From: Rhodococcus oxybenzonivorans
Lineage (GTDB): Bacteria; Actinomycetota; Actinomycetes; Mycobacteriales; Mycobacteriaceae
DNA length: 64,000 nucleotides
Reading direction: 5' to 3'
Assembly: GCF_003130705.1 (NCBI RefSeq)
Contig: NZ_CP021354.1
Coordinates: 3,348,001 to 3,412,000 of the forward strand
Shown: piece after piece, positions 9,628-19,509 of the stretch
Numbering within the stretch: the first letter of the stretch is position 1
Layout of the letters: each line of letters starts with the position of its first letter
The notes under the pieces: model-generated
What the model saw: the letters and a program-made list of their open reading frames with translations, nothing else
Told to the model about the DNA's origin: nothing
Databases searched by the model: none
Program-made: the position numbers and the translations under genes

Positions 9628-11087
9628 TAACCCACCGCCCCTTCCATCTGCAGTTCGATCAGGCGGTTCAGTTCCAGGGCGTACTCCATCGGGAGCTCCT
9701 TGGCGATCGGCTCGACGAAGCCGCGCACCACGGTTGCCATGGCCTCGTCCTCGGTCAGCCCGCGGCTCATGAGGTAGAACAGTTGGTCGTCGCTCACCTT
9801 GGAGACGGTCGCCTCGTGGCCCATCGTCACGTCGTCCTCGCGGATGTCGACGTAGGGGTAGGTGTCGCTACGGCTGATCTGATCGACCAGCAGAGCGTCA
9901 CACTTGACGGTCGACTTCGACCCGTACGCTCCCTTGTTGACCTGAACGAGTCCGCGGTAGGACGCACGTCCACCGCCGCGAGCCACCGATTTGCTGATGA
10001 TGGTGGACGACGTGTGGGGCGCGAGGTGGAGCATCTTCGCACCGGTGTCCTGGTGCTGTCCCTCTCCCGCGAACGCCACGGAGAGAACCTCGCCACGCGC
10101 GTGCTCGCCCATCATCCACACGGCCGGGTACTTCATCGTGACCTTGGAGCCGATGTTGCCGTCGACCCATTCCATGGATCCGCCGGCCTCCACCTTGGTG
10201 CGCTTGGTCACCAGGTTGTAGACATTGTTCGACCAGTTCTGGATGGTCGTGTAGCGGCAGTGGCCGCCCTTCTTCACAATGATCTCGACCACGGCGGAGT
10301 GCAGAGAATCCGACTTGTAGATCGGCGCAGTGCAACCCTCGACATAGTGCACCGACGCACCTTCGTCGACGATGATCAGTGTTCGCTCGAACTGGCCCAT
10401 GTTCTCCGTGTTGATACGGAAATACGCCTGAAGCGGGATGTCCACGTGCACGCCCGGCGGCACATAGATGAACGATCCACCCGACCAGACGGCCGTGTTC
10501 AGGGCGGAGAACTTGTTGTCACCGGCGGGAATGACCGTGCCGAAGTACTCACGGAAGAGCTCGGGGTGCTGCTTCAATCCGGTGTCGGTGTCGAGGAAGA
10601 TGACACCCTGCGACTCGAGGTCTTCACGGATCGAGTGGTACACCACCTCGGACTCGTACTGTGCTGCGACACCTGCCACGAGGCGCTGCTTCTCCGCCTC
10701 GGGGATGCCCAGCTTGTCGTACGTGTTCTTGATGTCCTCGGGCAGATCTTCCCAGCTCTCGGCTTGCTTCTCGCTCGAGCGCACGAAGTACTTGATGTTG
10801 TCGAAGTGGATGCCCTCGAGGTTGGAACCCCAGTTCGGCATCGGCTTCTTGTCGAAGGTCTTCAGCGCGCGTAGGCGGATGTCCAGCATCCAGTCGGGCT
10901 CGCTCTTCTTCGCGGAGATGTCGCGCACGACGTCCTCGGACAGACCGCGCTTGGCGCTGGCACCTGCCGCGTCCGAATCGGACCAGCCGTACCCGTAATG
11001 CCCGAGCGAGGCGATGGTCTCTTCCTGCGTGAGCGGCTCGGCATTTGCCGACGCAGCGGATGTCACCTGGTCTGATGTGACGGTCAT
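9627..11087 (-). CDS. sufB: SufB scaffold protein
   Basis: Main Fe-S scaffold subunit, 486 residues. The ATG at 11087 has GGAAGGAG upstream and begins [10 protein letters not shown]; the frame stays open far upstream without coding signs. Family motifs include [30 protein letters not shown] and the C-terminal [16 protein letters not shown]. tuberculosis SufB (Rv1461) carries an intein; this one has no intein and reads straight through. Confidence 0.97.
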   Translation of the reverse strand: MTVTSDQVTSAASANAEPLTQEETIASLGHYGYGWSDSDAAGASAKRGLSEDVVRDISAKKSEPDWMLDIRLRALKTFDKKPMPNWGSNLEGIHFDNIKYFVRSSEKQAESWEDLPEDIKNTYDKLGIPEAEKQRLVAGVAAQYESEVVYHSIREDLESQGVIFLDTDTGLKQHPELFREYFGTVIPAGDNKFSALNTAVWSGGSFIYVPPGVHVDIPLQAYFRINTENMGQFERTLIIVDEGASVHYVEGCTAPIYKSDSLHSAVVEIIVKKGGHCRYTTIQNWSNNVYNLVTKRTKVEAGGSMEWVDGNIGSKVTMKYPAVWMMGEHARGEVLSVAFAGEGQHQDTGAKMLHLAPHTSSTIISKSVARGGGRASYRGLVQVNKGAYGSKSTVKCDALLVDQISRSDTYPYVDIREDDVTMGHEATVSKVSDDQLFYLMSRGLTEDEAMATVVRGFVEPIAKELPMEYALELNRLIELQMEGAVG

Positions 11088-11169
11088 GCGAGCTCCTTCC
11101 GGAGTCTTGTTACGTGACCGGCGAGGGCTGGTCGCCGGGGATCGGTGGCAATGGGGTGTATCGGCGGCA

Positions 11170-11919
11170 CTATTTCGGCCCCGCCGGCGGTACGAGTGGA
11201 ACGTGCGTGGTGCAGGCGCAGTCACCGTTCGCGATCGTGGCCAGCCGCTGAACGTGCGTGCCCAGTAACTGCGCGAACGCTTCCTGCTCGGCGTCGCACA
11301 ATTCGGGGAACTCCTCGGCGACATGCGAGACCGGGCAGTGGTGCTGGCAGATCTGGACACCGTTTCCGACCGGGCGCGTGGACGCCGCGAATCCGGCGCT
11401 CGTGAACGCATCCGCAATGGCATCCGCGGTCTGTTCGAGATCCTCGGGGGTCTGAGCGGAGGCGGGCTCGACCTCACCGACGATTGCCTGGACGCGGCGC
11501 CGGGCGAAGTCGGTGATCGCAGCGTCTCCACCAACTTCGCGCAGTTGACGCATCGCTGCACCGGCAAGATCGTCATAGGCGTGGCCGAGCCGCCCGCGAC
11601 CCTTGGCGGTGATTTGGAAGTACTTGGCGGGGCGTCCGCGACCACGATGGCGCGCCGCACCTGCGGACGCTTCCCGGGCCTCGCCCGACTCCAGCAGCGC
11701 GTCGAGGTGGCGACGTACACCCGCGGCACTGAGACCGAGCCGAGTGCCGATCTCCGACGCGGTGATGGGCCCGTCCTCGAGCAGGAGCTTCACCACGGCC
11801 GCCCTGGTGTGGCCTTCGTGGCCGGCGGCGACGGGAGATGCGGTGCCGGCCGGCAACGCAGAGGAACGCGCCTGAACAGCGCTTTCCTTGCTCGCTCGGG
11901 TGGTCGCATCCGTTTTCAC
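11170..11919 (-). CDS. sufR: SufR Fe-S sensing repressor of the suf operon
   Basis: ArsR/DeoR-like winged-helix regulator that senses Fe-S status through its own cluster. The helix-turn-helix covers about residues 40-90 ([20 protein letters not shown]). Cysteines at about 191, 195, 208, 234 and 236 form the C-terminal cluster-binding region ([10 protein letters not shown]...ELCDAE...GDCACTTH). The GTG at 11919 has no Shine-Dalgarno site and may be read from a leaderless transcript. It is first in the operon, 82 bases ahead of sufB, and its start codon lies inside a SufR-type operator. Counterpart Rv1460. Confidence 0.93.
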   Translation of the reverse strand: MKTDATTRASKESAVQARSSALPAGTASPVAAGHEGHTRAAVVKLLLEDGPITASEIGTRLGLSAAGVRRHLDALLESGEAREASAGAARHRGRGRPAKYFQITAKGRGRLGHAYDDLAGAAMRQLREVGGDAAITDFARRRVQAIVGEVEPASAQTPEDLEQTADAIADAFTSAGFAASTRPVGNGVQICQHHCPVSHVAEEFPELCDAEQEAFAQLLGTHVQRLATIANGDCACTTHVPLVPPAGPK

Positions 11920-11930
11920 AACACCAGTGT
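11916..11930 (-). promoter_or_regulatory. Candidate SufR operator at the suf promoter
   Basis: On the minus strand the 15 bases read ACACT-GGTGT-TGTGA, which fits the ACACT-N5-TGTGA element I recall being reported for M. tuberculosis SufR. The last four bases overlap the GTG start of sufR, so bound SufR would sit at or just downstream of a leaderless transcription start. Confidence 0.65.
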
Positions 11931-12051
11931 GACGGAATTCCGATCGCAGGTCTACTAAGGGTGCCCTGCCTTACACCTGTGATTATTCACCCGTTCCCGG
12001 CGGGAATGCTGGCCGGACGAACTGTGTTCGAACCACCGCTACGCTTCCTGT

Positions 12052-13836
12052 GTGCCGCAGATCCCCGAGAACCCGGACTCGTCCCGCGTCCAGCCGATCC
12101 GCGCGGCTCGCGTCGCTCTCCGACACTCCACCGCATTCGGACGCCGGGCACTGGGAATCGACGGCCGGTCGCCGCGTCCGTCCGTCGCGGCCGTTCTCCA
12201 CGGTGACGAGGTGGAAACCGCCGGACTCAACGCGCAGGAGACCGCGCAGCTGCGCGGAATCCGCAGATTCGGCGCCACCGGGGCCGTGTTGATGGCGGTG
12301 GGTGCGCTCGGCGCCGGCGCCCAACCGGTGTTGCAGAACCCTGTGCAAGGGCTGCGATTCATCGGCCTTCCGGCGAGAATCCCGAGTGTCGCACTGACAC
12401 TGACCATGACCGGAACCGTGATGATCGTCCTCGCGTGGCTGCTGCTGGGGCGATTCGCGATCGGCAACCTGCAGTCGGGTCCGGTCCGGCGGTTGAACCG
12501 CTCGCAACTCGATCGCACCCTGCTCTTGTGGGTGATCCCACTGTCCGTGGCGCCCCCGATGTTCAGCAAGGACGTCTACTCCTACCTCGCGCAGAGTGAG
12601 ATTGCGTCACGGGGGCTCGATCCGTATGCCATCGGTCCGGCGGGCGCACTCGGCGTCGACCACGTCCTCACCCGGACCGTTCCCACCATCTGGCGCGACA
12701 CCCCCGCACCGTACGGTCCCCTTTTCCTCTGGATGGGCCGGGGAATCAGTGCTCTGACCGATGACAACATCGTCGCCGGCATCTTTCTGCACCGGCTGCT
12801 CGCACTGGCCGGCGTAGCGATGATCGTGTGGGCACTGCCGCGGCTGGCGCGGCGCTGCGGCGTCGCCGAGGTGAGCGCGTTGTGGCTGGGCGCGGCCAAC
12901 CCACTCCTGCTGTTCCACCTCGTCGCCGGCATCCACAACGAGGCCTTGATGCTCGGATTGATGCTCGCCGGCATCGAACTCGCGCTGCGGTCCATCGAAC
13001 ACGCCGGACCGATTCGTGGCCGATCACTACTGCTGCTGCTGTCGGGAGCGGCGCTCATCACCCTGTCGTCGACGATCAAGATCCCGTCCCTGCTGGCACT
13101 GGGCTTCGTCGGGATGGCGTTGGCGCGGCGCTGGGGCGCGAACCTGCGAGCGGTAATCACCGCCGCAGCCCTGCTCGGTGGCGTTGCACTCGTCGTCACA
13201 CTCGCCATCAGCACATCCAGCGGGCTCGGGATCGGGTGGGTCCACACGCTCGGGACGGCGAATGCGGTTCGCAGCTGGATGTCGATCCCCACCCTTCTCG
13301 GCCTGGGCACCGGACTCGCCGGCGTCCTCCTCGGCCTCGGCGACCACACGACCGCGATGTTGAGTCTCACCCGGCCGATCGCGTCGGTAGTGGCCGCGTT
13401 CATCACACTCCGCATGCTGGTGGCCGTCCTCATGGGACGCATTCACCCGGTCGGCGCACTCGGTGTGTCGCTCGGGGCGGTGGTACTGCTGTTCCCGGTG
13501 GTCCAGCCCTGGTATCTCCTGTGGGCAGTCCTCCCGCTCGCGGCGTGGGCGACGGCACCGGCCTTCCGGGTGCCTGCCATTGCGTTCTCCTCGGTGGTCA
13601 GCGTCATCCTGATGCCCAACGGCGGCGAGTACCAGCCGTTCGTCATCGTCCAGGCGGCCATCGCGACCGTGTTCACGGCGGGAACTTTGATCGTTATCAC
13701 ACGCAACCGGCTGCCCTGGCGTGTCGGGCCGGAACCTGTCCGCGCCGTCGCCGACACACTCCGACAGCCCGCCGCAGGCGCGGACGCCGAAAGCCGGGGC
13801 ACCGGCCGGGTCACACCAGGCCAAGGCTTACGCTGA
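12052..13836 (+). CDS. mptB: Polytopic alpha-1,6-mannosyltransferase, MptB-like (GT-C)
   Basis: Membrane glycosyltransferase that starts the alpha-1,6-mannan core of lipomannan from polyprenyl-phosphomannose. The protein (594 residues) has a soluble N-terminus of about 75 residues and then roughly a dozen hydrophobic segments. The first large loop carries the acidic GT-C type region (MFSKDVYSYLAQSEIASRGLDPY, written here as parts MFSKDVYSYL and GLDPY) at about 170-190. Position next to sufR on the opposite strand matches Rv1459c (mptB). GTG at 12052 is used; the exact N-terminus is uncertain. Substrate assignment rests on family and synteny. Confidence 0.85.
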   Translation: MPQIPENPDSSRVQPIRAARVALRHSTAFGRRALGIDGRSPRPSVAAVLHGDEVETAGLNAQETAQLRGIRRFGATGAVLMAVGALGAGAQPVLQNPVQGLRFIGLPARIPSVALTLTMTGTVMIVLAWLLLGRFAIGNLQSGPVRRLNRSQLDRTLLLWVIPLSVAPPMFSKDVYSYLAQSEIASRGLDPYAIGPAGALGVDHVLTRTVPTIWRDTPAPYGPLFLWMGRGISALTDDNIVAGIFLHRLLALAGVAMIVWALPRLARRCGVAEVSALWLGAANPLLLFHLVAGIHNEALMLGLMLAGIELALRSIEHAGPIRGRSLLLLLSGAALITLSSTIKIPSLLALGFVGMALARRWGANLRAVITAAALLGGVALVVTLAISTSSGLGIGWVHTLGTANAVRSWMSIPTLLGLGTGLAGVLLGLGDHTTAMLSLTRPIASVVAAFITLRMLVAVLMGRIHPVGALGVSLGAVVLLFPVVQPWYLLWAVLPLAAWATAPAFRVPAIAFSSVVSVILMPNGGEYQPFVIVQAAIATVFTAGTLIVITRNRLPWRVGPEPVRAVADTLRQPAAGADAESRGTGRVTPGQGLR

Positions 13837-13842
13837 TTCCCC

Positions 13843-14781
13843 GTGACCTCGCGAACGCCCGGATCGGCGCAACCCGCTGTACGCCTGGAAGGCGTGGTGA
13901 AGACCTTCGACGGCGTGCGGGCAGTGAACAACCTCGATCTGCTCGTCGAACAGGCGCAGGTCGTTGCACTGCTGGGTCCGAACGGGGCAGGCAAGACCAC
14001 CACGGTCGAGATGTGTGAGGGCTTCGTCCGGCCCGACAGTGGACGCGTGCAGGTACTCGGCCTCGACCCGATCGCCGACGCGGGGAAGGTTCGCGCACGG
14101 ATCGGCGTGATGCTGCAAGGTGGCGGCGCCTACCCGGGGTCGCGGGCCGGGGAGATGCTCGACCTCGTCGCCGCTTACTCCGCAGATCCGCTCGACCCCG
14201 ACTGGCTGTTGCGCAGCCTGGGTCTCGAGGATTCCCGTCGTACCCCGTACCGCCGGTTGTCGGGTGGGCAGCAGCAACGGTTGTCGTTGGCGTGCGCCCT
14301 GGTCGGTCGCCCCGAACTGGTGTTCCTCGACGAACCGACCGCCGGGCTCGACGCCCAGGCGAGGCTGATGGTGTGGGAACTCATCGACGCCCTGCGCCGC
14401 GATGGAGTCGGTGTGCTGTTGACGACGCACGTCATGGACGAAGCCGAAGAACTCGCGGATCAACTCGTCATCATCGACCACGGGTCGGTCGTGGCGGCCG
14501 GCACGCCCAGCGAGGTGACGAGCCGCGGCGCCGAGGGTCAGCTCCGACTTACCGCGCCGGCCGGCCTCGATCTCGCCCGGCTCACACTTCCGGACACGTT
14601 CCGTGTCTTCGAGTCCACACCCGGGACCTACCTCGTGGAGGGCCCGATCGATCCGGCGGTGGTGGCCGCGGTGGCCTCATGGTGCGCTGATCTCGGCGCA
14701 CTGATCCATGACATCCGGGTCGACCAGCGCAGTCTCGAAGACGTGTTCCTCGAACTGACCGGCCGGGAACTGAGGGGATGA
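13843..14781 (+). CDS. ABC-2 type exporter, ATP-binding subunit
   Basis: ATPase of a small exporter: Walker A GPNGAGKT (45-52), LSGGQQQR (139-146), Walker B LVFLDEPTAGLD (159-170), switch histidine in LLTTHVMDEAEELA. About 80 residues follow the ATPase core. The GTG start lies six bases after mptB, and the stop overlaps the permease start as ATGA. Matches Rv1458c by position. Substrate unknown; the daunorubicin-type resemblance does not prove drug export. Confidence 0.92.
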   Translation: MTSRTPGSAQPAVRLEGVVKTFDGVRAVNNLDLLVEQAQVVALLGPNGAGKTTTVEMCEGFVRPDSGRVQVLGLDPIADAGKVRARIGVMLQGGGAYPGSRAGEMLDLVAAYSADPLDPDWLLRSLGLEDSRRTPYRRLSGGQQQRLSLACALVGRPELVFLDEPTAGLDAQARLMVWELIDALRRDGVGVLLTTHVMDEAEELADQLVIIDHGSVVAAGTPSEVTSRGAEGQLRLTAPAGLDLARLTLPDTFRVFESTPGTYLVEGPIDPAVVAAVASWCADLGALIHDIRVDQRSLEDVFLELTGRELRG

Positions 14782-15578
14782 CCATGAACGCCAGCGACCG
14801 TCTGACGGACAACCGATTCGCGCCGGGCACATTTTCCCCCGATCCGCGTCCCAGCGCGGCCGCAGTCATGCTTCGAGCACAAACCGCTCTCGAACTGAAA
14901 CTTCTACTGCGCAACGGCGAACAGCTTCTGCTGACGATGTTCATCCCGATCACCCTGCTGGTCGGTCTGTGTCTACTTCCTATCGGTGACCTCGGAGCGA
15001 CCCGGGTCGACAAGGTGGTCCCCGCTGTGATGATGGTGGCCGTCATGTCCACGGCCTTCACAGGCCAGGCAATCGCAGTCGGCTTCGACCGCCGCTACGG
15101 CGCCCTCAAGCGGTTGGGCGCCACTCCCCTTCCGACCTGGGGAATCATCGCGGGAAAAAGCGCCGCAGTCGTCCTGGTCGTGGCACTGCAGTCGGTTCTG
15201 CTGGGTGCGATCGGCGCCGCCCTCGGATGGCGGCCGAGCGTGTGGGGTCTGGCACTCGGGGCGGCGGTCATCGCGCTGGGCACGGTGACCTTCGCCGCCA
15301 TGGGACTACTCCTGGGCGGAACGCTGCGGGCCGAGATCGTTCTGGCGTTGGCGAACATTCTGTGGTTCATCATGGTCGGCGTGGGAAGCGTCGTCTTCGT
15401 CACCGGTGAGCTCTCCGTGTTACTTCACACAGGCGCCAGGCTGATCCCCTCCGGCGCTCTGGCCCTGGCGTTGGACGCCGCGCTCAGGGGAGCGATCGAC
15501 GTAGTCAGCGTCGTTGTTCTCCTGGTATGGGGCGTCGCCGCCGGGGTTCTCGCGGCGAGGACGTTTCGGTTCACATGA
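14778..15578 (+). CDS. ABC-2 type exporter, permease subunit
   Basis: 266 residues with about six hydrophobic segments typical of ABC-2 permeases, for example the stretch beginning LLLTMFIPITLLVGLCLLP near residue 55. It overlaps the ATPase gene upstream and the secreted beta-propeller gene downstream, each by four bases, so the three products are probably made together. Counterpart Rv1457c. No motif reveals the cargo. Confidence 0.9.
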   Translation: MTMNASDRLTDNRFAPGTFSPDPRPSAAAVMLRAQTALELKLLLRNGEQLLLTMFIPITLLVGLCLLPIGDLGATRVDKVVPAVMMVAVMSTAFTGQAIAVGFDRRYGALKRLGATPLPTWGIIAGKSAAVVLVVALQSVLLGAIGAALGWRPSVWGLALGAAVIALGTVTFAAMGLLLGGTLRAEIVLALANILWFIMVGVGSVVFVTGELSVLLHTGARLIPSGALALALDAALRGAIDVVSVVVLLVWGVAAGVLAARTFRFT

Positions 15579-17026
15579 GGATGTTCGCGCGCCGAATTTC
15601 CGGTCGGCCCCGGTCCGCTGCGACAGTTCTCGTGGTGCTGGGTGCGCTGCTGGCCTGTGTCGCTCCGCCCGCCGGTGCCGCACCTCACTGGGGGCCGCCG
15701 GCACCACCGAATCCGTATCTGGGCCCCGCAGGCACCTCGACCATGCACGGTGACGCCGGTTCCACCGACGTCACCCCGCTTCCAGGCCCCGGCACCGGTC
15801 GGCATTCGCTCTCCGCATATCCGCTGGTATCGGCCTGCCCGACCTTGCTCCAGGGGTCCGACCGGCTCGTCGTCGCACTCTGCACCGCAGTGGCCGGGCA
15901 GGTTCCCACAGTTCACCTCATCGACCCGGCAGCCCCGGCTGCACCATTCGGTCGCTCGCTCGCTCGATTCGAACTCGCGAAAGGCAGTCTCCTCGGCGGC
16001 GTCTACGCGTATCTCGACAACGACAATCGCCTGGTCGTGGTCGACGGTAACCGGCAACTTCTACGACTCGGCCACTCGAGGGACGCCGGCGGCGCCTGGC
16101 GGCTGACCGTTGATTCCCGGGTCGACCTGTCCGGCAGCGTCCCCCCGGGCGACAACGTGACCGGACTGACGCCCGACTGGAACGGCAACGTGTGGTTCGC
16201 CACCGGAGGCGGAGTGGTCGGTGCGGTAGACCGCGCAGGCATCGCCCATGCTCGCGCCCTTCCCGCCGGAGAGGAGGTACAGAACAGCATTTCCAGCTCA
16301 CCCGCCGGAACCGCCGTGGCCAGCACACACGCGCTGTACCAATGGTCCTTCCGGGACGGTGACCTTCACCTCGACTGGCGGCGCGACTACGACCGAGGCG
16401 GCTCCCGCAATCCGGGTCAGCTGAGCTGGGGTACCGGTTCCACTCCCACCTACTTCGGGCCGTCCACCGGCAGCGATTTCGTCGCGATCGTGGACAACGC
16501 CCAGCCCCGCGCGCAGCTGCGCGTGTTCCACATCGAGTCCGGCGACGAGGTGTGCACCCTGCCCGTGCTGGCCGATCCCGGCGGAAGCGAGAACTCTCCA
16601 GTCGGTGTCGGCAACTCGGTGTACGTGGCCGGAACCTACGGCTACCCGTATCCGGTGGTTCCCCCCGGTGCCGGGCCGGCCGAACCCGCGCGTGCACCCT
16701 TCACCGGGGGTATGGCCCGGATCGACATCGATCCCATCGGTTGTCACGAGGTATGGAACAACGACGTCCGCAGCGCTGCGGTCCCCCGCCTCTCGACCGG
16801 CGACGGCCACCTGTACACGGTGATCCGTGAAGGCCCTGCGGTCACCACACCGCTGGACGGCTTCTCCTTCGTCGTGATCGATCCCGCCGACGGGTCGCTC
16901 GCGCACACCAGTCCACTGCCGGGCACAGCCGTCAACGACACCCTCCAGATGTCCGGTCTCGTCACCGACACCGGCGATTTCTGGCAGGGCACCGTGACCG
17001 GCATACTGCGGATACGCGCGGAGTAG
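15575..17026 (+). CDS. Secreted beta-propeller-like protein of unknown function
   Basis: A clear signal sequence: RR near the N-terminus, a hydrophobic core around 16-30 and a likely cleavage after AGA near residue 35. The mature part (about 450 residues) has repeated segments such as NGNVWFATGGGVVGAV, GHLYTVIREG and FVVIDPADGSLAH, the style of PQQ/WD-like propeller blades. The few cysteines could form disulfides. ATG at 15575 overlaps the permease stop (ATGA). I do not recall an equivalent in the M. tuberculosis cluster, so it may be a lineage-specific partner of the exporter. Function unassigned. Confidence 0.75.
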   Translation: MRMFARRISGRPRSAATVLVVLGALLACVAPPAGAAPHWGPPAPPNPYLGPAGTSTMHGDAGSTDVTPLPGPGTGRHSLSAYPLVSACPTLLQGSDRLVVALCTAVAGQVPTVHLIDPAAPAAPFGRSLARFELAKGSLLGGVYAYLDNDNRLVVVDGNRQLLRLGHSRDAGGAWRLTVDSRVDLSGSVPPGDNVTGLTPDWNGNVWFATGGGVVGAVDRAGIAHARALPAGEEVQNSISSSPAGTAVASTHALYQWSFRDGDLHLDWRRDYDRGGSRNPGQLSWGTGSTPTYFGPSTGSDFVAIVDNAQPRAQLRVFHIESGDEVCTLPVLADPGGSENSPVGVGNSVYVAGTYGYPYPVVPPGAGPAEPARAPFTGGMARIDIDPIGCHEVWNNDVRSAAVPRLSTGDGHLYTVIREGPAVTTPLDGFSFVVIDPADGSLAHTSPLPGTAVNDTLQMSGLVTDTGDFWQGTVTGILRIRAE

Positions 17027-17133
17027 TTCGCCGTCGCCGGAGATCCGCCGCCAAGGCGGACGCGAGACGAATCGAGTTCTCGACCCCCAGCCCAACGACA
17101 GCGTGTAGTTGATCGCCCTCTACCATCGACATC

Positions 17134-18096
17134 GTGCTATCTCGCGGGTTTCTGAGCCTGGTCGACCGACTCCCACTTCCGTCGCTCGCCGTGCAGCGTG
17201 TCATCGCCTTCGCGGTGATCCTCACGCAGGGCGGAATCGCCGTCACCGGCGCCGTAGTACGGGTCACGGCCTCAGGCCTCGGTTGCCCCACGTGGCCGCA
17301 GTGTTTTCCGGGAAGTTTCGTCCCGGTTGGGCACGGTGAGGTCGCGGTGCTCCATCAGGCCGTCGAATTCGGCAACCGGCTGCTCACCTTCGTCGTCGTG
17401 GTCGCCGCCGCACTGATCGTCCTGGCCGTGACTCGCGCACGCCGCCGCAAGGAAGTGCTTGTCTACGCCTGGCTCATGCCGCTCGGCACTGTGGTGCAAG
17501 CCGTCATCGGCGGCGTGACCGTGTTGACCGGCCTGCTCTGGTGGACAGTCGCAGTGCATCTCCTCGCCTCCATGGCGATGGTCTGGGTCGCCACCGTGAT
17601 GTATGCCAAAATCTCCGAACCCGACGACGGCCACGTCATCGCCGTGATTCCCGCGCCGCTGAGGTGGCTCACGGCACTGTCCGGTGTCGCGCTGGCCGGA
17701 GTGCTGATCGCCGGAACCCTCGTCACCGGAGCCGGCCCGCACGCTGGTGACAAGAGCCTGGATCGCGTCGTTCCCCGCCTCGAAGTGGAGATCGTCACCC
17801 TCGTGCACCTGCACTCGCAGTTGCTGGTCGGCTACCTGGCCCTGCTGGTCGGCCTGTGCTTCGGCCTCTATGCCGTGGGGGCCGACCGCACGGTGAAGGT
17901 CCGACTGCAGGTCCTGCTCGCCCTCGTGGTGGCGCAGGCGCTGATCGGAGTCGTGCAGTTCTTCACAGACGTTCCCGCCGCCCTCGTCGCCTTCCATGTG
18001 GCCGGGGCTGGGCTGTGCACCGCAGCCACGGCAGCGGTGTGGGCTGCGGGACGCACAAGGGAGCACGTTCCGCAGCCCGCGACTGCCAGGGTTTAA
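17134..18096 (+). CDS. ctaA: Haem A synthase
   Basis: Converts haem O to haem A for the aa3 cytochrome oxidase. Eight hydrophobic segments, the paired extracellular cysteines in GLGCPTWPQC (about 50-59), and the haem-ligand histidines in LHQAVEFGNR, AVHLLASM, HLHSQLLVGY and AFHVAGAGL all fit CtaA. GTG at 17134. It matches Rv1456c and its partner ctaB lies 1.4 kb away on the other strand. Its last four bases overlap the convergent small gene downstream. Confidence 0.95.
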   Translation: MLSRGFLSLVDRLPLPSLAVQRVIAFAVILTQGGIAVTGAVVRVTASGLGCPTWPQCFPGSFVPVGHGEVAVLHQAVEFGNRLLTFVVVVAAALIVLAVTRARRRKEVLVYAWLMPLGTVVQAVIGGVTVLTGLLWWTVAVHLLASMAMVWVATVMYAKISEPDDGHVIAVIPAPLRWLTALSGVALAGVLIAGTLVTGAGPHAGDKSLDRVVPRLEVEIVTLVHLHSQLLVGYLALLVGLCFGLYAVGADRTVKVRLQVLLALVVAQALIGVVQFFTDVPAALVAFHVAGAGLCTAATAAVWAAGRTREHVPQPATARV

Positions 18097-18458
18097 CGCT
18101 CGTTACGCGCCTTGGGGAATCGTGTCTGCCGCGCAACCCAGCCGGCCATCTTCTGGAAGTGCCCCTTCCGGGGAGTCACGATGCTGGTGAGGGACCGGTC
18201 CCATTCGCCGATCGTCACGTTGTCGACAGCGGCGACCACTGCGTTGGCGGTTGCCAGATCGTTCACCAACTGATCGCCGAGGATGCCGTCGGCTCCGACG
18301 AGGGTGATCCGGACACTGGCGAGACCGACCGGCTGGATCACGGCGCTGGCGGAACCACCGTGCTCGCTGACGAACTTCTTGATTGCATCGACCGTGTGGG
18401 ACGGCAGTGAAGGCGCCGCGCCGGCTGACGCCTCTTCGGCGTGGGTATCGGTACTCAT
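18093..18458 (-). CDS. Conserved actinobacterial hypothetical protein
   Basis: 121 residues, soluble, with a short acidic/Ala-rich N-terminus and an alpha/beta core (HTVDAIKKFVSEHGG... VRITLVGADGILGDQLV). The basic end TRFPKARNER is noteworthy. Position between ctaA and qor corresponds to Rv1455. No catalytic motif seen. It converges on ctaA with a four-base overlap. ATG at 18458 was preferred over an upstream frame extension that lacks coding character. Confidence 0.7.
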   Translation of the reverse strand: MSTDTHAEEASAGAAPSLPSHTVDAIKKFVSEHGGSASAVIQPVGLASVRITLVGADGILGDQLVNDLATANAVVAAVDNVTIGEWDRSLTSIVTPRKGHFQKMAGWVARQTRFPKARNER

Positions 18459-18533
18459 GCCCTGAGAATACTGGGCGGTAGCCGCCACCTGCCCGTCAGG
18501 TTCCGGGCGGGTCGCACGTGTAGAACAGAAACC

Positions 18534-19499
18534 ATGCGCGCAATACAGGTTTCACGTCTCGGTGGTCCCGACGTCCTCGAACCGGCCGACGTCCCCGAAC
18601 CTCGGATCGGGCCCTCGGATCTCCTCGTTCGCACCGAGGCGATCGGCATCAACTACATCGACACCTACTTCCGGTCCGGCCTCTACCCGCGCACGCTCCC
18701 CTACGTTCCCGGTGACGAAGGCTCGGGTGTGGTGGAGTCGGTGGGCACCGAGGTGACGGACTTCGAGCCCGGAGACAGGGTGGCCTGGTGCACCGCTCCC
18801 GGTAGTTACGCCGAAAGAGTGCGGGTCCCGGCCGCAGCAGCGATCGCCGTCCCCGACGTCGTGCCCGCATCGCAGGCCGCGTCCGCGTTGTTGCAGGGCA
18901 TGACGGCGCACTACCTGGCGTACTCCACCTACCCCATCCGCGAAGGGGACACCGTGCTGGTACATGCCGGAGCGGGTGGTGTCGGCCTGCTGCTGACCCA
19001 GCTCGCGAACCGTCTCGGGGCGCGCGTCATCACGACGGTGTCATCGGATACGAAGGAAGAGCTTTCCCGGAGCGCGGGCGCGCAGGAAGTACTGCGATAC
19101 GACGAGGACATCGCCGCCCGGGTGCGGGAGCTGACTGGCGGGGAGGGCGTCGCGGCCGCCTACGACGGTGTCGGCGCCTCGACATTCGAGGCGAGCCTGG
19201 CTTCGGTCCGCATCCGGGGCACGCTCGCACTGTTCGGTGCCGCGAGCGGTCCGGTGCCGCCGTTCGACCCGCAACGGCTCAATCCGGCAGGCTCGCTGTT
19301 CCTGACCCGCCCGACACTGGCACACCACATCCGCGACCGCGAGGAATTGGTGTGGCGAGCGGGCGACGTCTTCGCGGGTGTGGCGGACGGCGCGCTGACA
19401 GTGCGGGTCGGCGCCGAATACCCGCTCGAGCGAGCGGCAGATGCACACCGCGATCTGGAGGGACGGGCGACGACGGGGTCGATCGTGCTTCGGCCCTGA
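18534..19499 (+). CDS. qor: NADPH:quinone reductase-like MDR protein
   Basis: Zinc-free medium-chain reductase of the quinone oxidoreductase group. GINYIDTYFRSGLYP (about 38-52) is the family signature near the active site; the cofactor motif is HAGAGGVGLLLTQLA (144-158). 321 residues, matching Rv1454c. ATG at 18534 opens with MRAIQVSRLGGPDVLE, the usual beginning. It converges with ctaB; ten bases separate their stops. Confidence 0.92.
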   Translation: MRAIQVSRLGGPDVLEPADVPEPRIGPSDLLVRTEAIGINYIDTYFRSGLYPRTLPYVPGDEGSGVVESVGTEVTDFEPGDRVAWCTAPGSYAERVRVPAAAAIAVPDVVPASQAASALLQGMTAHYLAYSTYPIREGDTVLVHAGAGGVGLLLTQLANRLGARVITTVSSDTKEELSRSAGAQEVLRYDEDIAARVRELTGGEGVAAAYDGVGASTFEASLASVRIRGTLALFGAASGPVPPFDPQRLNPAGSLFLTRPTLAHHIRDREELVWRAGDVFAGVADGALTVRVGAEYPLERAADAHRDLEGRATTGSIVLRP

Positions 19500-19509
19500 C
19501 CGGGACGGA

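Noticed and set aside
9627..11087. Intein in sufB, as in M. tuberculosis
   Set aside because: The protein is 486 residues and collinear with intein-free SufB.
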